In this document: positions 25,983 through 34,618 of the stretch, one piece after another
How positions within the stretch are numbered: position 1 is the stretch's first letter
How the letters are laid out: each line of letters begins with the position of its first letter
Origin: Haloarchaeobius litoreus
Lineage (GTDB): Archaea > Halobacteriota > Halobacteria > Halobacteriales > Natrialbaceae
Assembly: GCF_024495425.1 (NCBI RefSeq)
Contig: NZ_JANHJR010000002.1
Span: 682,001-746,000 of the forward strand
DNA length: 64,000 bases
Direction: 5' to 3'
The notes under the pieces: model-generated
What the model saw: the letters and a program-made list of their open reading frames with translations, nothing else
The model's database searches: none
Told to the model about the DNA's origin: nothing
Program-made: the position numbers and the translations under genes

Positions 25983-26150
25983 ATGAAATCGGTCAGGAAG
26001 GCGCTCAGGGACGGCACGCTGGAGAAGGACACGTACGAGCGACTGAACTGCGCCGAGTGCGGGAAGACGCTCAAGACGAAGAACGACCCCGACGAGATCG
26101 GGACGGTACGGGTCTGTCCTGACTGCGGCGGCGAGTGGAAGGAGATTTAG
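25983..26150 (+). CDS. HVO_0758-type zinc-finger mu-protein (55 aa)
   Basis: A 55-residue protein starting MKSVRKALRDGTLEKDTYERL, with CAEC near residues 23-26 and CPDC at 45-48 forming a zinc ribbon. The N-terminal helix and finger match the haloarchaeal family named after HVO_0758 of Haloferax volcanii, one of several very short zinc-finger proteins studied there. TTTTTCCC at 25951-25957 is 29 bases from ATG 25983, so it is leaderless. It ends directly against the convergent aldo/keto reductase, with no bases between the two stops. Confidence 0.88.
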   Translation: MKSVRKALRDGTLEKDTYERLNCAECGKTLKTKNDPDEIGTVRVCPDCGGEWKEI

Positions 26151-27239
26151 TCACTCGAACGTCGCGTCGAACGCGTCCGCACCCAGCGGCTCGAACCGTC
26201 CCGCGTCGACGTTCTCGGCGACGTGCTCGGTTCGACTCGCGCCGACCAGCGAGCAGGTCACCCCCGGTGCCGACCGAGCGAAGTTTATCGCGCGCTGTAC
26301 CGTCGTCTCGCCAGCGACGCGTGCGTCCACGTCCTCGGGGAGCCCGTCGGCGAGGTCGCCCTGCAGGATGGAGGCGCTCGTGAACACGTCCAGGTCGGCC
26401 TCGTGGGCCAGTCGGAGCGTGCTCACCGGGCCGTCGGCCGACGGCTGTGCCTCGACGGTGAACGCGTCCGCCATGTGGACGTTGAACGGGAGCTGTATCG
26501 CCCGGAAGTGCGTCGCCGCGTTGCCCGCCGCCTTCGCCGCCGCCCGCGCCCGGCCGACGACCTCCGCCAGCGAGAGGTAGGCGTCGTGGTCTTCGGGCAC
26601 CCGGAAACACTCCCACGTCGCCACCCCGTAGTGGTCGATGTCGCCCGCCGCCGCCCGCTCCTCCAGCCGCTCGAACGCCGCCTCCAGCCGGTCGTACACC
26701 GTCTCGCGGTCGTGCTCGGCGAGCTGCGTCTCCGGGTTGTGGACGTAATAGAGGTCGATGGTGTCGAGGTCCAGATTCGCGAGCGACCGGTCCAGCTGGT
26801 CGTCGAGGAATCCCGGGGCCATGCAGTGACTTCCGCGGACGAGCTCGTCGCGATCGACGATGCCCGTGTCGACGTACTCCGACTGGACGTACGCACCCGG
26901 GTTCTCCGGCCGCGCGCCGTCGAACGGCACGAACCCGCCCTTCGTCGAGACGAGCACGGCGTCGCGGTCCACGTCCGAGTCGGCGAGTGCCCGCCCGACC
27001 ACGCGCTCCGAGCGCTGACACCGGTAGTTGATGGCCGTGTCGACGACGTTCACGCCCGTCGCCAGCGCCTCGGTGATGGCGTCGTAGTAGCGCTCGTCCA
27101 CCTCGTCCGTCGGGTCGCCGAGGTACGTCCCGACGCCGATGCTGGAGACCAGGCCGTCGCCGAACCGGCGGTAGAACGTCCGCGCGAACGCGTCGTGGAA
27201 CTCGTCGCGGTACGCCCACGACGCAGTGCTTGTGACCAT
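26151..27239 (-). CDS. Aldo/keto reductase
   Basis: A 362-residue NAD(P)H-dependent TIM-barrel oxidoreductase. VSSIGVGTYLGDP opens the barrel; NVVDTAINYRCQRSERVVGRAL contains the catalytic Asp and Tyr; VSTKGG holds the Lys; and DLYYVHNPETQ supplies the His. The C-terminal SLVGASRTEHVAEN binds the cofactor phosphate. The family reduces aldehydes and ketones; no specific substrate can be inferred. CTTTTCAC on the minus strand at about 27262-27269 lies 27 bases before the start. Confidence 0.88.
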   Translation of the reverse strand: MVTSTASWAYRDEFHDAFARTFYRRFGDGLVSSIGVGTYLGDPTDEVDERYYDAITEALATGVNVVDTAINYRCQRSERVVGRALADSDVDRDAVLVSTKGGFVPFDGARPENPGAYVQSEYVDTGIVDRDELVRGSHCMAPGFLDDQLDRSLANLDLDTIDLYYVHNPETQLAEHDRETVYDRLEAAFERLEERAAAGDIDHYGVATWECFRVPEDHDAYLSLAEVVGRARAAAKAAGNAATHFRAIQLPFNVHMADAFTVEAQPSADGPVSTLRLAHEADLDVFTSASILQGDLADGLPEDVDARVAGETTVQRAINFARSAPGVTCSLVGASRTEHVAENVDAGRFEPLGADAFDATFE

Positions 27240-27553
27240 GGCTGGCTGTAGTTGGCTGGTCGTGAAAAGGAGCGCGTTCGATTTCCGATGGCGGTTCGAT
27301 TGTCGTTGGGAGTCTCAGGGGTCGTGGGAGCATCTGGCGCTGTGAACCGTCAGAAAGCCCCGAACGTCTCGACGGCTGCACCTCGCTGCGGTCCTCGTAC
27401 CTGCGGTCCTTGCGTCGGTTCGCCTGTCGAGACGCCCGCCCCTTTCAGTCCCGCCGCGACCGCACCGCGCCTCACGCCTCCCCAGCCGACTGTGCGAGCA
27501 CGCTCGCCAGTGGTGGGACGTGAAATCTCGTCGCTCTGCCGAAAACCAGCCAG
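27240..27553. other. Intergenic region with dispersed repeat copy A
   Basis: Between the divergently and convergently oriented neighbours lies the promoter of the aldo/keto reductase (about 27262-27270), then a modular dispersed repeat at 27351-27511. I see no coding gene. Confidence 0.65.
27351..27511 (-). repeat. Modular dispersed repeat, copy A
   Basis: Copy A is the reverse complement of copy B at 54581-54706. Its ends (ACTGGCGAG and GGGGCTTTCTG in the minus-strand sense) and a 31-base core (27462-27492) match copy B with one difference in the core. Between core and right end it carries a ~100-base module with GACTGAAAGGGGC and a short tandem CTGCGGTCCT duplication (27386-27395 and 27402-27411 on the plus strand). 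Copy B has only 5 bases at this place. Confidence 0.7.
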
Positions 27554-28720
27554 CTATCCTCTCGCGCCGGCCAGCGCGTCGAACAGCCGCTTCTTGAAGT
27601 CGTCGCGGGAGACGCCGTCGGAGGGGCCGAGGCCCTCCATGTGCTCCTTCGAGAGCTGCCCGCCGCCCATGCGGGCGTGGCCGCCGGCGTCGGCCATCGG
27701 GATATCGGCGACGACCGAGCGCAGCGCCTCGCCCATGTGGATGCGGTCGTCGCGGGACCGGCCGGACATGTGGACGGTGCCGTCCTGCTCGCCGAAGACG
27801 ACGACCGCGCTGACGCCTTCGAGGTGCATCAGTTCGTCGGCGGCCTGCGGGATGGCATCGACGTTCGGGATGGCCCCGAGGTCGCAGACGGCGAAGGGGC
27901 CGTCGACGTCCTTCTCGACGATGGCCTTCGCCTTCGTCTTGAGCACCTCGTCGGGGACCTGTGGGTTGGCGATGCGGTCGAGCAGGTCCTCGTTGACGAC
28001 CGGGTAGAGGTACGCGCTGGCGTCGAACTCGGCGGCCGAACAGCCCTTCGTCAGGTCGCTCGTGTCCGAGAGGATACCGTAGACGAGCCCGGTGGCGGTC
28101 TTGGAGTCGAGTGCGAGCCCCTCCTCGCCGTTGCCGTTGCCGTGGTTCGCGTCGAGATCCTCGAAGTACTCCGCGAAGATGGTCGCACACGCGCCGTAGT
28201 CGGTCCGGATGTCGGTGTGTTCGGTGCCCGTCCCGTTGCCCGGATGATGATCGACGACCGCGTACGGCTCGATGCCCTGCGCGCCCTGGAAGCCACGGGC
28301 GGTGTTGTGGTCTACGAGGACGACCGTGTCGGAGGCGAGGTCCCCGGCGGTCTCGATCTGGTCGAGGTCGAGGTCGAGGACGGTACGGAACGCGCGGTTC
28401 TCCTGGTGGCGGATCTCGCCCGGATACTGGAGATGGGCCTCTGCCCCCGCGTGTTTACAGAGGTCGGCGGCCGCCATCCCGGCGGCCATCGCGTCCGGAT
28501 CCGGGTTCGGATGTAGCAGAATCGTCACCTCGTCGACCCCCCGGATCGCGCGGACGAACCGCTCACCAGGCGACCGACGAAGTCGTTGGACGCCGACCAG
28601 TCCCGCTCCGGCCCCCACTACCACCGCGAGCAGCACACCGGCAGCCATCACCGGATCGTTGGTGGCTGCGTCGACGGCGTTGGCGGCTCGAATGGCGGCC
28701 GGGGTGACAGCAAACCCCAT
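27554..28720 (-). CDS. Membrane-anchored DHH/DHHA1 phosphoesterase (NrnA/RecJ-like)
   Basis: A 388-residue protein. Residues ~23-45 form a transmembrane segment (VMAAGVLLAVVVGAGAGLVG). A DHH domain follows with LLHPNPDPDAMAAG, VVLVDHN and the DHH signature in VVDHHPGNG. The C-terminal DHHA1 part has SGRSRDDRIHMG and ADAGGHARMGGGQL. Related enzymes degrade oligoribonucleotides, pAp or cyclic dinucleotides with Mn2+. Membrane anchoring recalls GdpP-type cyclic-di-AMP phosphodiesterases, but the GdpP PAS and GGDEF domains are absent. The start at 28720 gives a clean N-terminal anchor. Confidence 0.85.
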   Translation of the reverse strand: MGFAVTPAAIRAANAVDAATNDPVMAAGVLLAVVVGAGAGLVGVQRLRRSPGERFVRAIRGVDEVTILLHPNPDPDAMAAGMAAADLCKHAGAEAHLQYPGEIRHQENRAFRTVLDLDLDQIETAGDLASDTVVLVDHNTARGFQGAQGIEPYAVVDHHPGNGTGTEHTDIRTDYGACATIFAEYFEDLDANHGNGNGEEGLALDSKTATGLVYGILSDTSDLTKGCSAAEFDASAYLYPVVNEDLLDRIANPQVPDEVLKTKAKAIVEKDVDGPFAVCDLGAIPNVDAIPQAADELMHLEGVSAVVVFGEQDGTVHMSGRSRDDRIHMGEALRSVVADIPMADAGGHARMGGGQLSKEHMEGLGPSDGVSRDDFKKRLFDALAGARG

Positions 28721-28763
28721 ACTCCACGTCTCACATCGGACGAGTAAGAAGGTTCCCACTCGC

Positions 28764-29654
28764 TCATTCCGCCCGATACTCGTCGACAGCGGCGCGGTAC
28801 CCGGCCCGGAACGTGGGATATCGGAGCTCGTAGCCCAGGTCGCGGAGGCGGTCGTTCGCACAGCGTTTCGACGTGCGGATGCGGCGCTTGGCCGCGTCGG
28901 AGAGCGCTGAATCGTCGAGTCGCTCCGCCTTCGTCTGCTTCGGTGGCTCCGACACGCCGCACTGCTCGGCGAGCCAGTCCGCGAAATCCCACTTCGAGAC
29001 GGGTTCGTCGTCGACGACCTGTACGACCTCGCCGCGTGCGAGGTTCTCCTCCAGCAGGAACCGGACCGAGCCGGCCGCGTCGTCCCGGTGGACCATGTTG
29101 AGGTAGCCCTCGGTGACAGGCCCGGAGAGGTAGCGCCCCAGTCGGTAGCGGTCGGGGCCGTAGAGCCCGGCGAAGCGCGCCACGGTGCCGTCGATACCGT
29201 GTGTCTCCCCTGCGCCGAGCGCCACCTCCTCGGCCTCGACCAGCACCTCGGTCTTCGGCGTCGTCGGGTCGAGCGGCGTCGACTCGTCGACCCAGTCGCC
29301 GTCGTGGTCGCCGTGGACGCCCGTGCTGGAGGTGTAGACGAGTCGGGCGGGCGGCGACTCTCGGGCTGCAAAGTGGTCGAGGACGGTCCGTAGCCCGTCG
29401 ACGTAGATTCTTCGCGCGGCATCGGCACCGCGCCCGCCGGTGCTCGCGGCGAAGACGAGGGCGTCCGCGTCGGGGACGGCCGCGAGGCTCTCGGCGTCGG
29501 TGATGTCGGCCTCGACCGACTCGAACCCGGCCGCCTCGATGGCCGCCAGTCCGTCGGCGGAGCGTCTGACACCGACGACGTCGTGTCCCGCCTCGGTCAA
29601 CTGCCGTCCCAGTTCGATACCGACGTAGCCACAGCCGAGAATCGCGACGCGCAT
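28764..29654 (-). CDS. NAD-dependent epimerase/dehydratase (SDR) family protein
   Basis: A 296-residue extended SDR. MRVAILGCGYVGIELGRQL is the NAD(P)-binding Rossmann motif, VYTSSTGVHGDHDGDW contains the Ser region, and ARFAGLYGPDRYRLGR and NMVHRDDAA are typical of the YeeZ-like NAD-dependent epimerase group. The usual catalytic YxxxK is not evident, as in many atypical SDRs, so catalysis is uncertain. ATG 29654 starts directly at the Rossmann motif; the frame upstream to 29702 is unlikely to be translated. Confidence 0.82.
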   Translation of the reverse strand: MRVAILGCGYVGIELGRQLTEAGHDVVGVRRSADGLAAIEAAGFESVEADITDAESLAAVPDADALVFAASTGGRGADAARRIYVDGLRTVLDHFAARESPPARLVYTSSTGVHGDHDGDWVDESTPLDPTTPKTEVLVEAEEVALGAGETHGIDGTVARFAGLYGPDRYRLGRYLSGPVTEGYLNMVHRDDAAGSVRFLLEENLARGEVVQVVDDEPVSKWDFADWLAEQCGVSEPPKQTKAERLDDSALSDAAKRRIRTSKRCANDRLRDLGYELRYPTFRAGYRAAVDEYRAE

Positions 29655-29679
29655 GGCTGTCGGTTGGGCCGGCGAGCTG

Positions 29680-32600
29680 TTAGGGGATTCGGTGTCGCGC
29701 ACTACAGTCCGTAGCCAGCCCGGCTACGGCTGGTGCGTCGCGATGACGTGCTGGATGTAGACGAACTCCCGGAACGTCATCGGGGCGCGGCGTTCGATCT
29801 TCTGCTGGACCTCCGTCGCCTCCAGGTTCAGCGGCAGCTCGGCCGTCACCGCGTCGATGTCGAGCACGCCCGTGGTCATCCCGAGCAGGAGGTGCTCGCA
29901 GGCCATCTCGTGGACCGTGTCGGCGTCGGCGACACCGTCGGCAAGTGCCTGGATCGCTGCGGCCTGCTTCAGGGTCAACTCGTCGGAGATCTCCTCGCTC
30001 GCGACGGACTCGACGAGCTCTCGGTCGATGCCGGTCTCCTCGACGACGGCGTCCACGCCGTGGGCCTCGACGATGGCGGCGAGGTCGGCGGCGTACTCGG
30101 ATTCCAGCTCGGGTGGGGACTGCCCCGACACGTCGGTCCGGTGTTCGTGGAACATGGTGGTCCGTTCGGCCCGGCGTGTACAAGTCAGTGCTGCAATCGG
30201 ACGCGTTCTCGGCTCCCGTCGCCGGGACGGTCCCGGTCGACGCCGGCCAGCGTTCGGGGCCGGTGCACGGCCAGCCAGCGGTGTGTTCGTCTGCGACTCC
30301 GTTCCTGTCCCCGACGCCCTGCCTGCCCGGCGGCACCGCGATGACGACGGCGACGCTGTTCTCGAAGGACACGCGGTCGGCGTACCCGACACGTTCCGGG
30401 TCCCCGTCACCGTCGACGTCGAACCCGACCGGGGCACCGTCACGGCTGTAGACGAAGCCGCCCGGTTCCCCTGGGGTTCCTCGGTCGGCTCGCACGGCGA
30501 AGCGTGGGTACGTCCCGCGCACGTCGACGACCCAGACGTTCGTCGTGACGACCCAGGAGTACAGCGGCACCAGCGGAGCGCCGGCGAACGTGGGTGGTAC
30601 CTCCTCGTCGCTGCTGCCGTTCAGGTACCCCTCGACGCCGTTCTGGAGCGCCGAGTGCGCCCCGGCGGCCACGAGACTGCGCTGTCGCTCGCGGAGGAAG
30701 CTGCTCGCGTCCCCGACCGGGGGCTGCGGGAGCCGCGCGGCCTCGGACTGCCTCGCGTCCCGGAGTGCGGTCGCCGCCCGGACCCGTAGCTCGTCGCGCT
30801 GTCGGGCGGTCGGGGTGTCGTCACCGTCGGCAGCCAGCCGGCTCGCCCCTTCCTGGGCGATGCGTGGCGCCAGCGACCCGTTCACGACCGCCTGCGCACG
30901 GCCTGCCTCCACCGGGTACCGCTCGAACGCGGCAGCGACGGCGGCGTCGGCCCCGGGATAGGTGAGCGCCGTGGTGGCCGCGAGCTCGACAGCCACCTGT
31001 TCGCGGACGCTCGCCAGCGACTCGCCGACGGCGTCCCGGAGCTGGGCCCGCCGCTGGCGGGCGCTGGCGTTCTCGGCGACGCGGCCGGCGTACTCCATCG
31101 CTGCCAGTGCCGGGGCCCCCGTCGCGAGCGCGACCCGGTCGCCGCTGGCCCCCTCGTCGACCTGTCGTGTCACGGTCCTGCCCGCCTCGCTGTACGGCAC
31201 GGCGAACAGGTTCAGGTTTCGTGCAGTCAGCGGTGCGAACCCGTCCCCACGTACCGCCCGGAGCCGGTCGGTGTCCAACTCGCTCGTGACGAGGTACGAC
31301 GGAGCGGCCGCGACTTCGAACGAGACCGGCCCCACCGGGCCATCGCTGCCGAACGTGGGAGCTCCCGGCCGGCTCGCGTTCGCGCTCGCGTCCATCGTCG
31401 CGTCTGCTTCGGCGAGCGAGTGGCCGTGGTTCGAGAGCACCTCGTCCATCCCGTCCCTGCTCCGGTCGGTCGCCCCGGCGCGTGACTCGAGTTCGCCGAG
31501 CAACTGGTCGATGTACGCGGCCCGAGCGGCGGTCCGGAGTCGGTCCGCGACGCTGGGGTACGGGTCGCCTGCCGAGACGAGCGCGTGCCGGTCGGCGGCG
31601 ATGTCGTCGGCCAGCGACGCGGCCGGTGTCGCCGACGTCACGAGGGCTCCCCGCGTCGTCGTCACGGAGCGGTTCCGCGTCCGGTCGCGGAGCGTGGCGG
31701 CGGCCAGATACGCCGTGTCCGCGGCGTCGTCTGGAGGCGTCCCGAAGACCACCGTCGGCGACTCGTCGAGCCGCCCCGTCGCGGCGGCGGTGGCCACCGC
31801 GTCCGGCCCGCCGCGGTTGTCGACGACCGAGCGGACGTGCTGACGCACGTCGGACGGTGTCTCGCCACCGAGCACGCCACCGGGCTGGAACGCCCCCGCG
31901 ACGCGGCCGTCGGGACCCGGTGCGAGCGTGGCGGGCGTCGCGTCGACCGCGACCCCGACCCGGTAGCTCCGGTTCGCGGTCCGCTCGACCTCGGTTCGGT
32001 TCGCGCCCCGGACCCAGACCGTGGTCGTCGTCTCGGTGACGGTGACGACGCGCTCGTAGGTCAGGAATCGCGTCGCGCCCGACGGTCGTGACGGGACCGG
32101 TGCGGAGCCGCTGGTCACGCTGATCGCCCGGGTGGTGTGGCTCCCGCGTCGCTCCCAGCCAGCCCCCGGTGGCACCGCGGGGGGCGACGTGGTCGCACCG
32201 ACCTGTCTCGTCGTCGCGTGGACCCGGACCGCCGCGCTGTAGGTCCGTCGGACGAGCCGTTCGACGGTCGGGCCATCCTCGTCGTCGAGCAGCCGGCGGA
32301 AGGCGTCGGTCGCGCTCTCGTTCACGCCGACCGTCACCGGGTCCTCGTGCGTCGTCGATGGCGTGCCCGTCTCCGGCACCGCCGGGGCTGCCGGGTCGGC
32401 GTTGGCGAACGACCCGTCCAGATCACCCAGGACGAGGTTCGTCCACTGGCCCGGACTGATGCCGGTCTCGCCCGGTGTCTGGTCGAGGGCCTCCTGAGCC
32501 AGCAGTCGGGCACGAGCCCGTCCGAGCGCACGGCGGCCCGCATCGTCGCTCGCACCGAAGACGCCGCGCTGGGTCGCCAGCGCGGCCTCGTTCGCCGACA

Positions 32601-33336
32601 GCGAGACGTGGCGGTTTCCGAGGACGTTGTCGACGGGGAGCCCGCCGAACTGCGCGTAGCCGCGCGCCCACGTCCAGGCGTACAGCCGCGAGGCGAACTG
32701 CTGGCCCAGTCCGGCCCCATCGGTCGGCCCGCGGTTGAGTCGTCGCTCGTACTCGGTCACCCGGTCGTGGGCGATCAGGACGGGGGTCACACTCGTGAAC
32801 CGGACCGTCTCGGTCCGTCGGTCGACGGCACGGTCGTGCCGCCAGAGCGTCACCGAGACGTTCGAGATGGCAACCGAAACAGTCCCGTTCCCCGTCCGGG
32901 CGAGCGAGACGCGCTCGATGGCTGCCCGCGCGTCGGCGGGCCCGTCGACGGCGGGGAGGTCGGCGGTCGCCCGTGAGTCACCGGCACGGGCGTCGACGCT
33001 GGCGAGTGCGCGGCGGGCCTGCCGGTGCACCCGGAGTTCGAGCGCGTCGCGGAACGGTCGCGACTCGTTGAGCACCCGGCCGTACGTCGTGTTCGCCGGG
33101 GAGACGACCGGGTCTGTGGCTGCGTTCTGCGCCGCACGCTGGACCGCCGCGCGGAGCGCCGTCGTCACCGCGGCGTCGGCGCGCTCCATCGCGGCGTCAC
33201 CATCGGCTTCGGCCCCGCCAGGTGGGCGCGTGGTGAGCGTCGCCACGAGCGTGGCGCTGCTTACGAGCAACAGGACGCCGAGGATGGCGAACGGGACCCG
33301 TGCCCGGTCGTCGTCGGCGACTCTCACACGGACCAC
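29680..33336 (-). CDS. DUF7286-like large membrane protein of the pilus-type operon, stop codon missing
   Basis: The frame starts at GTG 33336, overlapping the previous gene by 13 bases. The first ~1050 residues look like a real protein: a pilin-like N-terminus (DRARVPFAILGVLLLVSSATLVATL), then a very long extracytoplasmic part rich in Ala, Asp and Thr with repeated helical stretches, ending near SVAVVIAVPPGRQGVGDRNG. After about base 30180 the frame continues 166 Arg-rich codons through the DUF5791-like gene, which is not protein-like. A TGA lies one frame away at 30185-30187, so a lost stop or frameshift is likely. Homologues are haloarchaea-specific; function unknown. Confidence 0.75.
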   Translation of the reverse strand: MVRVRVADDDRARVPFAILGVLLLVSSATLVATLTTRPPGGAEADGDAAMERADAAVTTALRAAVQRAAQNAATDPVVSPANTTYGRVLNESRPFRDALELRVHRQARRALASVDARAGDSRATADLPAVDGPADARAAIERVSLARTGNGTVSVAISNVSVTLWRHDRAVDRRTETVRFTSVTPVLIAHDRVTEYERRLNRGPTDGAGLGQQFASRLYAWTWARGYAQFGGLPVDNVLGNRHVSLSANEAALATQRGVFGASDDAGRRALGRARARLLAQEALDQTPGETGISPGQWTNLVLGDLDGSFANADPAAPAVPETGTPSTTHEDPVTVGVNESATDAFRRLLDDEDGPTVERLVRRTYSAAVRVHATTRQVGATTSPPAVPPGAGWERRGSHTTRAISVTSGSAPVPSRPSGATRFLTYERVVTVTETTTTVWVRGANRTEVERTANRSYRVGVAVDATPATLAPGPDGRVAGAFQPGGVLGGETPSDVRQHVRSVVDNRGGPDAVATAAATGRLDESPTVVFGTPPDDAADTAYLAAATLRDRTRNRSVTTTRGALVTSATPAASLADDIAADRHALVSAGDPYPSVADRLRTAARAAYIDQLLGELESRAGATDRSRDGMDEVLSNHGHSLAEADATMDASANASRPGAPTFGSDGPVGPVSFEVAAAPSYLVTSELDTDRLRAVRGDGFAPLTARNLNLFAVPYSEAGRTVTRQVDEGASGDRVALATGAPALAAMEYAGRVAENASARQRRAQLRDAVGESLASVREQVAVELAATTALTYPGADAAVAAAFERYPVEAGRAQAVVNGSLAPRIAQEGASRLAADGDDTPTARQRDELRVRAATALRDARQSEAARLPQPPVGDASSFLRERQRSLVAAGAHSALQNGVEGYLNGSSDEEVPPTFAGAPLVPLYSWVVTTNVWVVDVRGTYPRFAVRADRGTPGEPGGFVYSRDGAPVGFDVDGDGDPERVGYADRVSFENSVAVVIAVPPGRQGVGDRNGVADEHTAGWPCTGPERWPASTGTVPATGAENASDCSTDLYTPGRTDHHVPRTPDRRVGAVPTRAGIRVRRRPRRHRRGPRRGRRRRGDRHRPRARRVRRERGDLRRVDPEAGRSDPGTCRRCRRRRHGPRDGLRAPPARDDHGRARHRRGDGRAAAEPGGDGGPAEDRTPRPDDVPGVRLHPARHRDAPAVAGLATDCSARHRIP
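29724..30155 (-). CDS. Haloarchaeal conserved protein (DUF5791-like)
   Basis: A 143-residue acidic helical protein: MFHEHRTDVSGQSPPELESEYAADLAAIVEAHG, then LTLKQAAAIQALADG, and a C-terminal region ending MTFREFVYIQHVIATHQP. I take it for the haloarchaeal family DUF5791; function unknown. A weak box (CTTGTACAC, minus strand, about 30177-30185) is 27 bases before ATG 30155. The upstream 1218-codon frame reads through this gene in another frame. The composition shows that this frame is the coding one here. Confidence 0.75.
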   Translation of the reverse strand: MFHEHRTDVSGQSPPELESEYAADLAAIVEAHGVDAVVEETGIDRELVESVASEEISDELTLKQAAAIQALADGVADADTVHEMACEHLLLGMTTGVLDIDAVTAELPLNLEATEVQQKIERRAPMTFREFVYIQHVIATHQP

Positions 33337-34235
33337 GTCCTGACGGTGACCGTCGCGGTCTCGACAGAGACCAGCTCAGCGGCCGCGGCGGGGTCGTCGG
33401 TTCTCGCACCGAGGTCGCTGGCGTACCGTGCGGCGAGCGCCTCGACGAGGATACTGTTGGCCCGCCTGACCGACCCGTCGGCGACGGCCCCGTCGAGTCC
33501 GACGCCGAGTGCGGCGGCGGTTCGGCGATACCGACCGGCCGTTCGTCGGTCCAGCGGCGGCCCACCGGCGAGCGCGAGACGCGTCGGCTCCGGCGGGAAC
33601 AGGCCGGCGACCGTCGTGCTCGCGGCTCGCCGGGCGACGGCTGCGACGGTCTGTGGCTCCCCGTCGCCCTGCGCGCTTGTCGTCGCCCCGTCGGCCACGG
33701 GCACGCGGAGCGTCGCCGTGTGGACGTCGATTTCCGGCGGTGGCTCGGTGCCGACGACCACACGCCCCGCGAGCGGTGCGTCCGGATACGCCCGCCACGT
33801 GACGACGACCTGCCAGGAGGAGTGGACGCCGGCGAGGCGCTGCCGGGTCGCGTTCCGGACGCCACGCTCGAACGGGGACCGGCCCGCGCTCTCGTCGTCG
33901 ACCACGTCGGCGACTGCAGCCCGGGCGAGGAGGCCCGCCACCGTGCCGTGAGCGGTTCGACAGGCGTCTGGTCGGGCAGCGTCTGCCGGTCGGCACGCGA
34001 CGGCTCCGGGGTCCTCACCGTCCGTGTTCGGGTCCGTAGCTGCGTAGTGGACCGTCACGGTCGTCGTCCCCAGCAGCGAGGCCGCGCGGTCCGCGGTCTG
34101 GGAGTCGTCCGGCACCGGCCGTTCGACCGTCGCGAGGACGCCGACGGAAGCGGTGACGAACAGCAGGCAGACCGCCACGTCGAGCACGGTGCTGACCGCA
34201 CGTCCGTAGCGGTGACCGAGACGGGTCACGTCCAC
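33324..34235 (-). CDS. DUF7284-like pilin-type protein of the pilus-type operon
   Basis: A 303-residue protein with the N-terminus MDVTRLGHRYGRAVSTVLDVAVCLLFVTASVGVLATVERP: a short basic leader, RAVST, then one hydrophobic segment, as in archaeal pilin precursors. The rest is an extracytoplasmic domain with a CRPADAARPDAC pair that could form a disulfide. I match it to the haloarchaeal family DUF7284. It overlaps both its neighbours by about 10-13 bases, so translation is coupled. Confidence 0.78.
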   Translation of the reverse strand: MDVTRLGHRYGRAVSTVLDVAVCLLFVTASVGVLATVERPVPDDSQTADRAASLLGTTTVTVHYAATDPNTDGEDPGAVACRPADAARPDACRTAHGTVAGLLARAAVADVVDDESAGRSPFERGVRNATRQRLAGVHSSWQVVVTWRAYPDAPLAGRVVVGTEPPPEIDVHTATLRVPVADGATTSAQGDGEPQTVAAVARRAASTTVAGLFPPEPTRLALAGGPPLDRRTAGRYRRTAAALGVGLDGAVADGSVRRANSILVEALAARYASDLGARTDDPAAAAELVSVETATVTVRTWSV

Positions 34236-34618
34236 ACCCCCACCCGGAGCCGCCCCGAGACGACGACGCCAGGCGCGATGCGGACGCTCACCGGACGTGC
34301 GGCGGTCGCGGCCGTCGGCGGCGCTGCGGGCCCCACCCGCCAGCGCTCGCCGTCGGCCGAAAGCGTCACCGCGACGTGGTACCCGTCCGGACCGACCGCG
34401 AGCGTCTCGTTCAGGTCGGCGGGGTCGGCGACACCGGTCTCAGTCAGGGACCCGTGTACCTGCGAGAGCGTCGGTTGAGTGACCTGCCGAGAGCTCTCGT
34501 CGGCCGGCAGCGAGTCGACCGCACCGGCGTACAGCGTGAGTCCGACCGCGACCGCGAACACGGCGACGAGCGCGGCGGTCGGCTCGACCTGCGCCCTACG
34601 CGTCGACCAGCGTGACAT
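34226..34618 (-). CDS. DUF7285-like minor-pilin-type protein
   Basis: A 130-residue protein starting MSRWSTRRAQVEPTAALVAVFAVAVGLTLYAGAVD. The basic leader, the Glu four residues into the presumed mature segment (AQVEPTAAL) and the single hydrophobic helix strongly resemble type IV pilins and TadE-like proteins. The short exported C-terminal domain is beta-rich (GYHVAVTLSADGERWRVG). ATG 34618 lies inside the end of the previous gene (stop at 34596), a 23-base overlap. No cleavage site can be proved from sequence alone. Confidence 0.78.
   Translation of the reverse strand: MSRWSTRRAQVEPTAALVAVFAVAVGLTLYAGAVDSLPADESSRQVTQPTLSQVHGSLTETGVADPADLNETLAVGPDGYHVAVTLSADGERWRVGPAAPPTAATAARPVSVRIAPGVVVSGRLRVGVWT

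Noticed and set aside
29680-30155. C-terminal 166 residues of the DUF7286-like frame as a real protein domain
   Set aside because: Composition is Arg-rich nonsense, and the sequence is explained by the DUF5791-like gene in another frame; kept only as a finding about a missing stop.
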